Shown here: one piece after another, positions 44,707-54,696 of the stretch
How positions within the stretch are numbered: position 1 is the stretch's first letter
Layout: the number at the start of each line of letters is the position of its first letter
DNA from: Lucinisca nassula
Lineage: Eukaryota > Mollusca > Bivalvia > Lucinida > Lucinidae
Length of the DNA: 64,000 nucleotides
NCBI GenBank assembly: GCA_963580285.1
Contig: OY757015.1
Location: 146,008,082-146,072,081, forward strand
Direction of reading: 5' to 3'
Position numbers and translations under genes: made by a program
The notes under the pieces: model-generated
The model's database searches: none
The model's input: only the letters and a program-made list of their open reading frames with translations
What the model was told of the DNA's origin: nothing

Positions 44707-44999
44707 TAATAACTAATTTATTCTTCGCAGTTCAAATTGTAAGACAACTAAATATTTCTCATTTGTTTCTGAACTTTTTTGCATCTTTTCATAACATTAC
44801 TGATTTAACTTCTGTAAAATAATAAAAACAGGACTGATGCTTAATTCTTTAATGCATTCTGCATGATTTCTTATTGATACTTTACAATTAACATACATTG
44901 TACATGTATTTGTTAAGTTATTCAGATAATAATATTTACACATATTGTCTTGTAGTTTTACACATCTCTGCTTAAATATTTTGGTATTTACCATTTTAG

Positions 45000-45261
45000 T
45001 TATCCAGAATGAGGGAAATATTCATGACCAGACCCTGGAGGACTTCTACCAGACTGCTGACAATATTTACCCCACCCACCTGCCTAAGTACAGAGGGAGC
45101 AGTGCCGTTAGAAACAGGATCAAGTCTGCTCCCGCTCAGAGGACTAAGTCAGCCAAACCTTTCAAAACCCCTCTTATCGCAGACATGGGGAATAAACAAG
45201 AGAGAAAGGCATCCTCTAAAGGACATCGGACACCAGGAGGAAAAATATCACAGATGAGTGG
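45000..45261 (+). CDS. Exon H of the split host gene
   Basis: 262 bp, entering in phase 1 and leaving in phase 2. The acceptor is TTTACCATTTTAG and the donor GTGG|GTTAGT. It begins VIQNEGNIHDQTLEDFYQTA, then DNIYPTHLPKYRGSSAVRNR, then a strongly basic Ser/Pro region (IKSAPAQRTKSAKPFKTP; KQERKASSKGHRTPGGK). Repeated K/R-S-A motifs, also in exons I and K, are seen in many microtubule- or cilium-associated disordered proteins, but this does not identify a family. Confidence 0.82.
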
Positions 45262-45299
45262 GTTAGTTTTACTTGAAATTCCCTATACCTTATTTACCT

Positions 45300-45475
45300 T
45301 GAATATTCGGACACCTCAATTCCTCTTAAATTTGAACAGGTATAATTTACTGCCTGATTTTGTGTCTTAAGAGTAGTGGGATGAGTCGCAAACAGTATAG
45401 ACCCTGATGAGATGCCGCATTAGAATGTGGCGTTTCCTCTGGGTCTACACTGTTTGCTCAGGCCTGTCTCTCGTT
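45300..45475 (+). mobile_element. MITE, family E
   Basis: GAATATTCGGACACCTCAAT at the left, hairpin GCAAACAGTATAGACCC with the apex GCCGCATTAGAATGTGGCG, and GCTCAGGCCTGTCTC at the right. It begins about 40 bp after exon H. Confidence 0.7.
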
Positions 45476-45723
45476 TTTTTTTTTTTTTTTTTTGGTTTAG
45501 GTTTCAAGATTATTTCACTCATGTCAAGCCTACTGTTAATCAGAGGTGGGCGAAAACCGGAGTACCCGGAGAAAAAACACTAGGCCATGGAAGCCCATAC
45601 CTGTCTGTTGAAATATATACGATAAATACAGTACTCAATTAATGGTCCATATCAGATTGCTTGGTATTGCCTGTCTCATGTTACCTAAAAAGTTTTTGGG
45701 TCGTTTGAATGTAAGTTGACTAG

Positions 45724-46103
45724 GGCTGGCTAATTGGAGCTAAAAAACATATTCGATTATCATTCCTGTCATTGCAATCGATAATCGATTAGAAATCACT
45801 GAAGATTTGGTCATAATTTTAGCCTGTATGGCTTTCTGTCTGAGCAAGTCTCCTACGATATGCTTTACTTTGCGATATGTATTTAAACAGACAGACCTGT
45901 GCAAACGGTGTAGACCCAGATGAGGTGCGGCAGTACGCGGCGTCTCATCTGGTCTGCACTGTTTGCCACTCATACAGCTATTGTAGGCACAACTTTGGGT
46001 AGTAGATAGTACTTATCAAATAATCGATCGCAAGCAAATCAGTATTGATATTCATTTTTGTGGAATTTATCGATTGAATAATCGATTAATAGTGCCAGCC
46101 TTT
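45724..46103. mobile_element. hAT-like element with a nested E-type hairpin
   Basis: TAGGGCTGGC at the left and GTGCCAGCC at the right are short inverted ends. AAGTTGAC and TAGTTGAC outside them resemble an 8-bp target duplication with one mismatch. ATCGATTAT-type inverted phrases follow each end. The inner part (about 45885-45990) is an inverted family E fragment with the GTGTAGACCCAGATGAG hairpin. Confidence 0.6.
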
Positions 46104-46345
46104 TAGTTGACCCAATGTTACTAAGCAAAGTAGCCTTTTGTTGTTGATGTCCATGTGACCATCACTGATCTCCGGGTAACAGTTATAGAAATAGCCATGA
46201 TATTCTTATTGCTGAGAGGTCAGAGTCTTGGGCCTCCACTGTTTGCATTTTAGGTTTCCCATCTAAAATGGGATAAATTAGGTTTGTATTTATTCATTTC
46301 TGTGGCTCCCTATACTTATGTAGAAGCAATATTTTCTTGTTTCAG

Positions 46346-46466
46346 AGATGCAAACAAAGAAAATGAGGAAGGAAGTAAGGAACGACCAAAATCTGCCATC
46401 AAACTTGATACAGTGGTTAATCTGATAGACACAGTCAAAGACGAGATGCACTTCTTTAAGGAAAAG
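46346..46466 (+). CDS. Exon I of the split host gene
   Basis: 121 bp, entering in phase 2 and leaving in phase 0. The acceptor is TTTCTTGTTTCAG and the donor AAG|GTAAGC. It encodes GDANKENEEGSKERPKSAIK and then LDTVVNLIDTVKDEMHFFKEK, an amphipathic helix likely to form a coiled coil. The intron after it starts with a 41-43-bp minisatellite. Confidence 0.82.
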
Positions 46467-46534
46467 GTAAGCAGGGTGAAGTTATCATTTACTCAGGCTG
46501 TGTGTACAGATGTGTCCACAATGTCCTGTGGACA

Positions 46535-47765
46535 AAATTTGACAGTGTCAAATATTTGACAAGATTGATAATGTAAACAAGTTGAAAGTGTCAAATTTGA
46601 CAAGACTGATCTTGTGGCCAAGTTGACGGTGTCACATTTGATAAGATTGTTGTTGTGGACAAGTTGACAGTGTGACATTTGACAAGATTGATCATGTGGA
46701 CAAGTTGACAGTATCACATTTGATAAGACCGGCACTGATGGCTCAGTTGGTAGAGTGTCCGCTCCAGGGAACGGGAGGTCACGGGTTCGATCCTGGGCCG
46801 CGACATACCAAAGTCATTAAGAATGGTACTAGCTGCTCCTCCCTTGGCACTCAGATTTACGGGGTAGAGCTTGGACTGGTCGACCCAGTGTCAGGATAAT
46901 GTGACTGGGTGTGGTATCATGTAATGTGTCTGGTACATGATACTTCAGTGAGGCAGCACTATAAAAGTTAGCATTGAGTTCCCTGCCGCAACCAGACACC
47001 GTCGTGATATGACTGAAAAATTGTTGAAAGCGATGTTAAACCTGAATTCTCACACACACACAATTTGATAAGATTGATCTTGTGAACAAAATTTGACAGT
47101 GTCAAACTTGATGCGATTGATCATGACGACAAAATTTGACAGTGTCAATTTTGATGTGATTGATCCTGTGAATAAAATTGGACTTGGTCAAACTTGAAAT
47201 TGAAATTGATCATGTTGACAAAGTTTTACAGTGTCAAACATGATAAGATTGATTCTGTGGACAAAATTTGACAGTGTCAAATTTGACAAGATTGATCATG
47301 GGGACAAATTGACAGTATCACATTTGATAAGATTGATCTTGTGGACAAGTTGACTGTGTCACATTCGATAAGATTGAGAATGACTGTGGACAAATTGACA
47401 GTGTCACATTTGATAAAATTGATATTGTGCACAAGTTGACAGTGTCATATTTCATAAGATTGATCTTGTGGCCAAGTTGACAGTGTCACATTTGATAAAA
47501 TTTATCTTGTGGACAAGTGACAGTGTCACATTTGACAAGATTGATCATGTGGACAAGTTGACAGTGTCACATTTGATAAGATTGATCTTGTGGACAAAAT
47601 TTGATAGTGTCAAACTTGATGAGATTGACCATGTGGACAAAATTTGACAGTGTCAAATTTGATGAGATTGATCATGGTGACAAAATTTGACTACCAGATT
47701 TGATAAGATTGATTGTGTACACAAAAATTTGACAGTGTCGAATTTGACAAGATTGATCATACACT
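46535..47765 (+). repeat. Intronic minisatellite, 41-43-bp unit, split by a SINE
   Basis: Units read like GACAAGTTGACAGTGTCACA followed by TTTGATAAGATTGATCTTGT. About 4-5 units lie before the SINE at 46729-47062 and about 17 after it. A decayed block of the same unit lies at 49725-50080 in the next intron. Confidence 0.88.
46718..47073 (+). repeat. tRNA-derived SINE S1, copy 1
   Basis: Body 46729-47062. The A-box-like TGGCTCAGTTGGTAGAG and the B box GGTTCGATCC identify a tRNA head. The body has GGTACTAGCTGCTCC and GTGTCAGGATAATGTGACTG, and the tail is TTAAACCTGAATTC(AC)n. ATTTGATAAGA stands on both sides (46718-46728 and 47063-47073), compatible with a target duplication, although this phrase is also native to the minisatellite. 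It is not a functional tRNA gene. Confidence 0.88.
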
Positions 47766-47879
47766 CTTACAAAATACAGACTTTTTATGAATTTTCTCTA
47801 TTTTGTTATCAGACTTTAATCTCTAAACTAAACCATCTTTCTGCTTTGGACTGTCAGAATGGGTATTTCATTTCCAGAG

Positions 47880-47967
47880 CTGGCAAAAATCTGGAAACAC
47901 TCAAAAGAAGTTGCTAAAGCTAAGGACAATACAGATGGCGCTATACAGAGAAAAATAAAAGAAACAG
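47880..47967 (+). CDS. Putative exon J of the split host gene
   Basis: 88 bp from the acceptor TTTCCAGAG to the donor ACAG|GTTTGA. In the frame that follows exon I it reads LAKIWKHSKEVAKAKDNTDG and AIQRKIKET, a charged helix that would extend the coiled coil of exon I. Acceptors two or 22 bp upstream give frames with stops. The donor is weak, so this exon is less certain than its neighbours. It ends in phase 1, which fits exon K only with the inner acceptor of K. Confidence 0.55.
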
Positions 47968-48077
47968 GTTTGAGTGGGTGGGTGAGTGAGTGAGTGTGTG
48001 AGCACGCGAGCAAGCAAGTGAGTGGGTGAGTAGGTAAGTTAGCAAGTAATCTTGCAGGCACACAACACTGACTCAAC

Positions 48078-48120
48078 TTTGATTCAACGTTGAAACAATG
48101 TTGTTTCAACGTTGATTCAA
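48078..48120. repeat. Palindrome around AACGTTGA
   Basis: TTGATTCAACGTTGAAAC faces GTTTCAACGTTGATTCAA across a short centre. Confidence 0.85.
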
Positions 48121-48229
48121 TAGCAGGTAGGTAAGTAAACAAGGTAAAGTAAGAATGTTTTTAAGTAACTAAGAGGTTTTAGTAATGAGGAAAAATCACA
48201 AATAAATAAAAAAAAATAAATAAATATTT

Positions 48230-48440
48230 TTTCCCATTTTGTATTTTGTACAGAATGGGATGTCCCATCCCACATACAGAAGGGGTGCATTTAAGAGTTA
48301 AGGGGTATCAGGCTGATTAGAATTTAATCATTGATAAAACTTGGTTGAACTTTAAGCAAACAGTGAAGACCCTGCTCAGGCGTCTTGTTCTGCAGTATCT
48401 GATACGGGTCTGCACTGTTTGCAACAAGAGATAAGTTGTT
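48230..48440 (+). mobile_element. Family C MITE, diverged
   Basis: TTTTGTACAGAATGGGATG at the left, hairpin CAAACAGTGAAGACCCTG with the apex GTCTTGTTCTGCAGTATC. The right end is not preserved. Confidence 0.6.
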
Positions 48441-48516
48441 TCCTTATTCCTTTTTCCTTATTCCTTTGTCCTTATTCCAGATTTATTTTTTCAACCTGAA
48501 TTTTTATAAAGGGTCA

Positions 48517-48877
48517 AACATTATGCAAACACGCCTATACAATTACATTGCCACCTTTATCGCCGAAAAAATGAAAATTTTAAGATGAAAAATTGTGATA
48601 TTTTTCTTATTTCTGCTCAAAATATAGATTGTGGGCATTCGTTAGAACGAGTACCCACAATCTATATTTTAGAGCAGAAATAAGTTCTGCTCAAAATATA
48701 GATTGTGGGCATTCGTTAGAACCACCTCATCGAGGCGGTTCTAACGAGTACCCACAATCTATATTTTAGAGCAGAAATAAGGAAAATAAGGTATACCCCG
48801 GAAACCCCAGTTTTACTATATAAAAGTGGGGTTCAAGGGGGTCAAAATTATATAGACTTGTTTTTGTGATGTCAGGA
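48517..48877 (+). mobile_element. Foldback MITE, family G, with two hairpins
   Basis: The first hairpin has lost its apex (CGTTAGAACGAGTACCC). It is followed directly by a complete one (CGTTAGAACCACCTCATCGA facing GGCGGTTCTAACGAGTACCC). The outer ends match 40799-41080. About 95 bp is duplicated in tandem. Confidence 0.8.
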
Positions 48878-49000
48878 AAGGTCTATTTTTGGCCCCATCA
48901 AAATATGTCGACTTTACGTAAATATGCTCACAAAAAGACTTGGTAAGATTTCAATTAGCATAGAATCGACAATTCAGTTATCATACACAATATCAAACCA

Positions 49001-49232
49001 AAAATCGCCCGCCTATCGTGGCTTGGAGTAATATATTGAGCTGAATGGTGCTTCCACGTAGAGCCGAAACTGACGACACATGAGTTCAAGCCTGGCTGGG
49101 GTCGCGTGTGAGATTCGCTAAGTTCTGTGTGGTTTTTCTCCTGGCACCCCGGTTTTTGCCAACCTCTGATTATCGCTTTGCTCGACTGAATAAGTGAAAT
49201 AATCTTGGAAGGGTCGTAAAACCACAACCATT
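49001..49232 (+). repeat. SINE-like repeat S5, head related to S3
   Basis: The head ATCGCCCGCCTATCGTGGC, followed by TGGTGCTTCCACG, resembles S3. The tail GTGAAATAATCTTGGAAGGG differs and matches the fragment near 43050. This suggests a modular SINE. Confidence 0.6.
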
Positions 49233-49468
49233 ACGTTAACACAGCCGTGAAACATAGTGCATTTTTTTTTCACATCACAAAAATGGCTACTTTTCTGATG
49301 ACAATCCGTGATATTTTTCTTATTTATACTCCAAGTTTAGGTTGAGGCAGTTCTAACGAGTACTCACAAACTATGTCTTGGGGTAGAAATAAGGAAAATC
49401 ATGTATACACCTGTAAACCCCAGTTTTCTCTATATAAAGTCATTTCACAGACTTGTTCACCTGATGAA
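49233..49468 (+). mobile_element. Foldback MITE, family G, apex lost
   Basis: The left arm is largely deleted; GGCAGTTCTAACGAGTACTC remains. The right end is ACTTGTTCACCTGATG. Confidence 0.55.
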
Positions 49469-49724
49469 AAAAAAAACGTTTTGAGCAGGCTGGTCAATGG
49501 AAACTAAATAATGTTCAACTCTGCTACAATCTGGAACTGCTTTTTCTAGAATTTTATCTCCTTCTTACAGCCAGTGTGCCTTTTTCTAGAATTTAATCAT
49601 ATAGTCTGACATATTATCTGATTTATAGTCTTTTGCTAGGATCTGTTTGTTTTAATTGTTGGAGCTTGAAAGATCAAAGCCACTCAAATTGAGGAAACGT
49701 CACATTTTGGTAGGAGTGCATAGT

Positions 49725-50080
49725 GACAAAATTTGACTGTCAAATTTGACAAGATTGATCATGTGGACAAAATTTGACACTGTCAAATTTGACAGGATTG
49801 ACCACGTGGACAAAATTTGACACTGTCAAATTTCAAAAGATTGATTAGGTGTCAAATTTTGACATGCATGATCATGTGGACAGAATTTGACATTGACAAA
49901 ACAAGATTGATCATGTGGGCAAGTTGACACTGTCAAATTTAATGGACAGATTGTTCAACTGATTATTTGTCAAATTTCATAAATTGAAGATTTTGATCTA
50001 ACAGTATGATACATGGGCACACCTGAAATGGAATACCAGTCATGAATTCAATAGTGTCAAATTCAAGAAATATTGAACAT
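49725..50080 (+). repeat. Decayed block of the 41-43-bp minisatellite
   Basis: About five clear units with GACAAGATTGATCATGTGGA, then degenerating sequence. Confidence 0.7.
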
Positions 50081-50222
50081 CAGGACACAGCCTCACAGAT
50101 CTGTCCATTTTCTGACCATCCATGGGAATATACAATGTTTTCAACAAAAAATAATAATTGCTCTATGTTTTTTGAATGTAGCTAAATGACTCTTGGCATT
50201 ATGACATATTTAACTGGCTCTT

Positions 50223-50526
50223 TATACCCCCACAAATGAAATTTGGGGGGTATATAGGAGTGAGCTTGTCGGTCGGTCGGTCGGTCAGTCGGTCTGTTGA
50301 CTTGGTTTCCAGACGATAACTCAAAAAGCGCTTCACCGATTTTTATAATTTTTGGTACACTGATGTAACATCATAAAATACAGGTCAAGTTCGATTTCCA
50401 CTACAATTCGTCAATTTTCGACATAGTTATGGCCCCTTTCAAGTGAAAAAATTGCAAAATGGTGCTGTTGTATTATCAAGGCAGTTTTTGTGGGGGTATT
50501 CATCACCTTTAGTGATAGCTCTAGTT
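50223..50526 (+). mobile_element. Small complete Helentron-like element T6
   Basis: The 5' tip TATACCCCCACAAATG folds with TTTGGGGGGTATA. A CGGTCGGTCGGTCGG microsatellite follows. One unit contains GATAACTCAAAAAGCGC. At the 3' end, TTTGTGGGGGTAT (about 50486-50499) is an inverted copy of the tip. The hairpin ATCAC-CTTTA-GTGAT is at 50502-50516 and the end is CTAGTT. It is the simplest example of the architecture in this window. Confidence 0.85.
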
Positions 50527-50639
50527 ATTTATGTCTTAGGTTTGTTTTATCATGCTCTGTATTTGAGCCTGAATTTTTTACATAATAGATGCTAATAGAG
50601 GTATTGCTAAGCATCTCTTTAACATTGTTCTTCAGTTAG

Positions 50640-50784
50640 CACCAACACCAATGCCAGGTTTCAGACAGCCTGCTCATGTTGGAGTGCCCACCAAGCCCCT
50701 GTCAAGGCCAGCCACAGCTAGGAGTGGAAGGAGTATCCCCATTGGCAGGTCGCCCAGCCCCCAGCAGAGACCAAGTACACCTAC
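50640..50784 (+). CDS. Exon K of the split host gene
   Basis: 145 bp if the acceptor TTCAGTTAG is used, which joins exon J (phase 1), or 149 bp from 50636 if TTCTTCAG is used (phase 0). Both give the same frame: APTPMPGFRQPAHVGVPTKP, then LSRPATARSGRSIPIGRSPS and PQQRPSTPT. The donor is CTAC|GTAAGT, phase 2. It is a Pro/Ser/Arg-rich disordered tail. The 3' half, with the start of the next intron, is duplicated at 58001-58121. The next exon is not in the window unless the duplicate is used. Confidence 0.8.
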
Positions 50785-50844
50785 GTAAGTACATTGAACC
50801 AAAGTAAAGTATAATGTTTTGATGAATATTTACAAACAGACCTG

Positions 50845-50903
50845 GCACTTGCCAAGACTGTGCATATGCACAATCTTGGCAACAGCCTGTTCTGTTTGTT
50901 TTT
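50845..50903 (+). repeat. Single unit of the 43-bp minisatellite in a palindrome
   Basis: TTGCCAAGACTGTGCATATG faces GCACAATCTTGGCAA, forming a hairpin with a single mismatch. CCTGTTCTGTTTG follows, as in the array at 57443-58547. Element T7 starts right after it. Confidence 0.8.
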
Positions 50904-51291
50904 AGCTCCACTGGCCGAAGCCCAGCAGGGCTATTGTCATGGCCCTGTGTCCGTCGTGCGTCCGTGCATCCGTGCGTCCGTGCGTCCGTGCGTTAACTTT
51001 TTCTTTAAACATCTTCTCCTCCTAAACTACTGGGCCAATTGTAACCAAACTTCACAGGAATGTTCCTTACATAGTCCTCTTCTAAATTTCTTCAAAGAAT
51101 TTTGTTACACCCAGAACTCTGGTTGCCATGGCAACAAAACCACAAAAAATTAAAAATCTTTAAAAATCTTCTCCTCCAAAACCACCTGTTGGATTTCATT
51201 TTTATTTTGCATGAATGTTCCTTGGGTGGACCTCTTTCAGATTCCTTGAAGAAATTTTGATCCGACAAAAAACATGGCCGCCATGGGCGGG

Positions 51292-52401
51292 GCTTATTTT
51301 CCCTATTTAACATATAGTGTAATGCTAAAACATCTTCTCCTCCTAAACTATTTGGCCCATTGTAATCAAACTTCACAAGAATGTTCCTTACTCAGTCCTC
51401 TTCTAAATTCCTTCAAAGAATTTTGTTACACCCAGAACTCTGGTTGCCATGGCAACAAAACAACACAAAAAATTAAAAATCTTTAAAAATTTTCTCCTCC
51501 AAAACCACCTGTTGGATTTCATTTTTATTTTGCATGAATGTTCCTTGGGTGGACCTCTTTCAGATTCCTTTAAGAAATTTTGATCCGACAAAAAACATGG
51601 CCGCCATGGGTGGGGCTTATTTTCCCTATTTAACATATAGTGTAATGCTAAAACATCTTCTCCTCCTAAACTACTGGGCCAATTGTAACCAAACTTCACA
51701 GGAATGTTCCTTACTTAGTCCTCTTCTACATTCCTTCAAAGAATTTTGTTACACCCAGAACTCTGGTTGCCATGGCAACAAAACCACAAAAAAAAATAAA
51801 AATCTTTAAAAATCCACCTGTTGTATTTCATTATTCCCTCTCACAATTTTATTTTCCCTATTTAACATATAGTGTAATGCTAAAACATCTTCTCCTCCTA
51901 AACTATTTGGCCCATTGTAATCAAACTTCACAAGAATGTTCCTTACTCAGTCCTCTTCTAAATTCCTTCAAAGAATTTTGTTACACCCAGAACTCTGGTT
52001 GCCATGGCAACAAAACAACACAAAAAATTAAAAATCTTTAAAAATTTTCTCCTCCAAAACCACCTGTTGGATTTCATTTTTATTTTGCATGAATGTTCCT
52101 TGGGTGGACCTCTTTCAGATTCCTTTAAGAAATTTTGATCCGACAAAAAACATGGCCGCCATGGGTGGGGCTTATTTTCCCTATTTAACATATAGTGTAA
52201 TGCTAAAACATCTTCTCCTCCTAAACTACTGGGCCAATTGTAACCAAACTTCACAGGAATGTTCCTTACTTAGTCCTCTTCTACATTCCTTCAAAGAATT
52301 TTGTTACACCCAGAACTCTGGTTGCCATGGCAACAAAACCACAAAAAAAAATAAAAATCTTTAAAAATCCACCTGTTGTATTTCATTATTCCCTCTCACA
52401 A
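51292..52401 (+). repeat. Tandem duplication of 555 bp inside T7
   Basis: 51292-51846 and 51847-52401 are practically identical; matching frames repeat at an offset of exactly 555. The first copy ends with CCCTCTCACAA, the first 11 bases of T8. The second copy runs on into the complete T8. Confidence 0.9.
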
Positions 52402-54696
52402 CATAGTTGTGAGGGGGGATATAGCATTTGTCCTGTACAAACGTACGTACGTACGTACTTTTGTCATCGCTCTAGCGCCACGTACGTACGTACTTTTGTC
52501 ATCGCTCTAGCGCCACGTACATATGTACGTACTTTTGTCATCGCTCTAGCGCCTACATTTCTTGACCGATTTTAATATAACTTCACACGCACGTTCGTTA
52601 CGACAATATCTGGAGCAAGATCGACTTTCAAGGTCATGACCTCAAGGTCAAGGTCACTGTGGCTATTTTTAGAAAAACATTGTCATGGCTCTAGCGCTTA
52701 CATTTCTTCACCAATTTCAAAATAACTTCACACAAATGATCCTTATAAAAATATCTCGAGCGAGTTCCACTTTCAAGGTCATAGCTTCAAGGTCAAGGTC
52801 ACAGTGGCTATTTTTAGAAAAACTTTGTCATCGCTCTAGCTTCTACATTTCTTCACTGATTTCAATATAAGTTCACACAAATGTTCCTTATGACAATATC
52901 TTGAGCGAGTTGGACTTTCAAGGTCATGACCTCAAGGTCTAGGTCACTGTAGCTATTTTTAGAAAAAACTTTGTCATCGCTCTATCGCCTATATTTCTTC
53001 ACTGATTTTTACCGGCCCCGATAGCTCAGTTGGTAGAGTGTCCGCTCCGGGGAACGGGAGGTCTGGGGTTCGACCCCGGGCCGCGACATACCAAAGTCGT
53101 TAAAAATGGTACTAGCTGCTCCCCGTTTGGCACTCAGATTTACGGGGTAGAGCTAGGACTGGTCGATCCAGTGTCAGGATAATGTGACTGGGTGTGGTAT
53201 CATGTAATGTGTCTGGGACATGATACTTCAGTGAGGCAGCACTATAAATGTGAGCATTGAGCTCCCTGTCGCAACCAGACACCGTCGTGATATGACTGAA
53301 AAATTGTTGAAAGCGACGTTAAACCCGAATTCACACACATTTCTTCACTGATTTCAATATAACTTCACACAAATGTTCCTTATGACAATATCTCAAGCGG
53401 GTTCGACTATCAAGGTCAAGGCCTCAAGGTCAAGGTCACTGTGGCTATTTTTTAGAAAAACTTTGTCATCGCTCTAGCGCTTACATTTCTTCACCAATTT
53501 CAATATAACTTCATACAAATGTTCCTTATGACAATATCTCTAGCGAGTTCCACTTTCAAAGGTCAAGGTCACTGTGTCTATTTTTAGAAAAACTTCATCA
53601 TCCCTCTAGCGCTTACATTTCTTCATCGATTTCAATATAACTTCACACAAATGTTCCTTTTGACAATATCTCGCCATTTCGACTTTCAAGGTCAAGGTCA
53701 CTATGGCTATTTTTAGAAAACTTTGTCATCGCTCTAGCTCCTACATTTCTTCACTGATTTCAATATAACTTCACACAAATGTTGCTTATGACAATACCTC
53801 GAACGAGTTCGACTTTCAAGGTCAAGGTCACTGTGGCTATTTTTAGAAAAACTTTGTCATTGCTCTAGCGGTTACATTTTTTTCACCAATTTCAATATTA
53901 CTTCACACAAATGTTCCTTATAACAATATCTCAAGTGAGTTCCACTTTCAAGGTCAAGGTCACTGTGGCTATTTTTAGAAAAACTTTGTCTTGGCTCTAG
54001 CGCTTACATTTCTTCACCCATTTCAATATAACTTCACACAAATGTTCCTTATGACAATACCTCGAGCGAGTTTGACTTTCAAGGTCAAGGTCACTATGGC
54101 TATTTTTAGAAAAACTTTGTCATTGCTCTAGTGCTTACATTTTTTCACCAACTTCAATATAACTTCACACAAATGTTCCTTATGACAATATCTCGAGCTA
54201 TTTAGACTTTCAAGGTCAAGGTCACTGTGGCTATTTTTATAAAAACTTTGTCATCACTCTAGGGCCTACATTTATGGATTGTAATAGAACTTCACACAAA
54301 TGTTTCTTATGACAATATCTCGACTTACTTCGACTTTCAAGGTCATGACCTCAAAGTCAAGGTCACTGTGGCTATCTTTAGAAAAACTTTGTCATCGCTC
54401 TACCGTCTACATTTATTAACAGATTTTAATATAACTTCACACAAAAGATGCTTATGATAATATTTTGAGCAAGATCTACTTTCGTGGTCATGGCCTCAAG
54501 TCAAGGTCACTATGGCTATTTTTAGAGAAACTTCATCACTCTAGAATGTTCATTTATTGGAGGATTTTTAAACAAACTTTACACAAATGTTGCATATGAT
54601 AATATCTCAAGCAAGTTGGACTTTTGCCATTTCAGTGTTTTCCACACACGAAGTTGTCGAGTGCGAGGGGATTTGTATCACATGCGATACCTTGTT
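52391..54696 (+). mobile_element. Helentron-like element T8, nested in T7
   Basis: The 5' hairpin is CCCTCTCACAAC facing GTTGTGAGGGG (52391-52416), then GGATATAGC and an ACGTACGTACGT tract. About ten units of 90-190 bp follow, with TTTCTTCACTGATTTCAATA, CTTCACACAAATGTTCCTTA and TTTCAAGGTCAAGGTCAC. The 3' end has GCGAGGGGAT (54663-54672, weak inverted tip), the hairpin GTATC-ACATGC-GATAC (54675-54690) and CTTGTT. Outside it, T7 sequence continues across a T-run. A SINE is nested at 53009-53338. Confidence 0.8.
52993..53354 (+). repeat. tRNA-derived SINE S1, copy 2
   Basis: Body about 53009-53338 with the clear promoter boxes TAGCTCAGTTGGTAGAG and GGTTCGACCCC. Same body and tail as 46729-47062. 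ATTTCTTCACTGATTT occurs on both sides (52993-53008 and 53339-53354), compatible with a 16-bp target duplication. The phrase is also part of the surrounding array. Confidence 0.9.

Noticed and set aside
47858..47917. Alternative start of exon J after CTGTCAG
   Set aside because: The frame that would follow exon I meets TAA after 19 codons.
51092..52364. Pairs of identical ~90-98-codon frames
   Set aside because: Identity comes from the 555-bp DNA duplication inside a non-coding array.
53009..53085. Possible tRNA gene
   Set aside because: The A and B boxes are good, but the ends do not form an acceptor stem and a SINE body and tail follow; the same sequence recurs at 46729.
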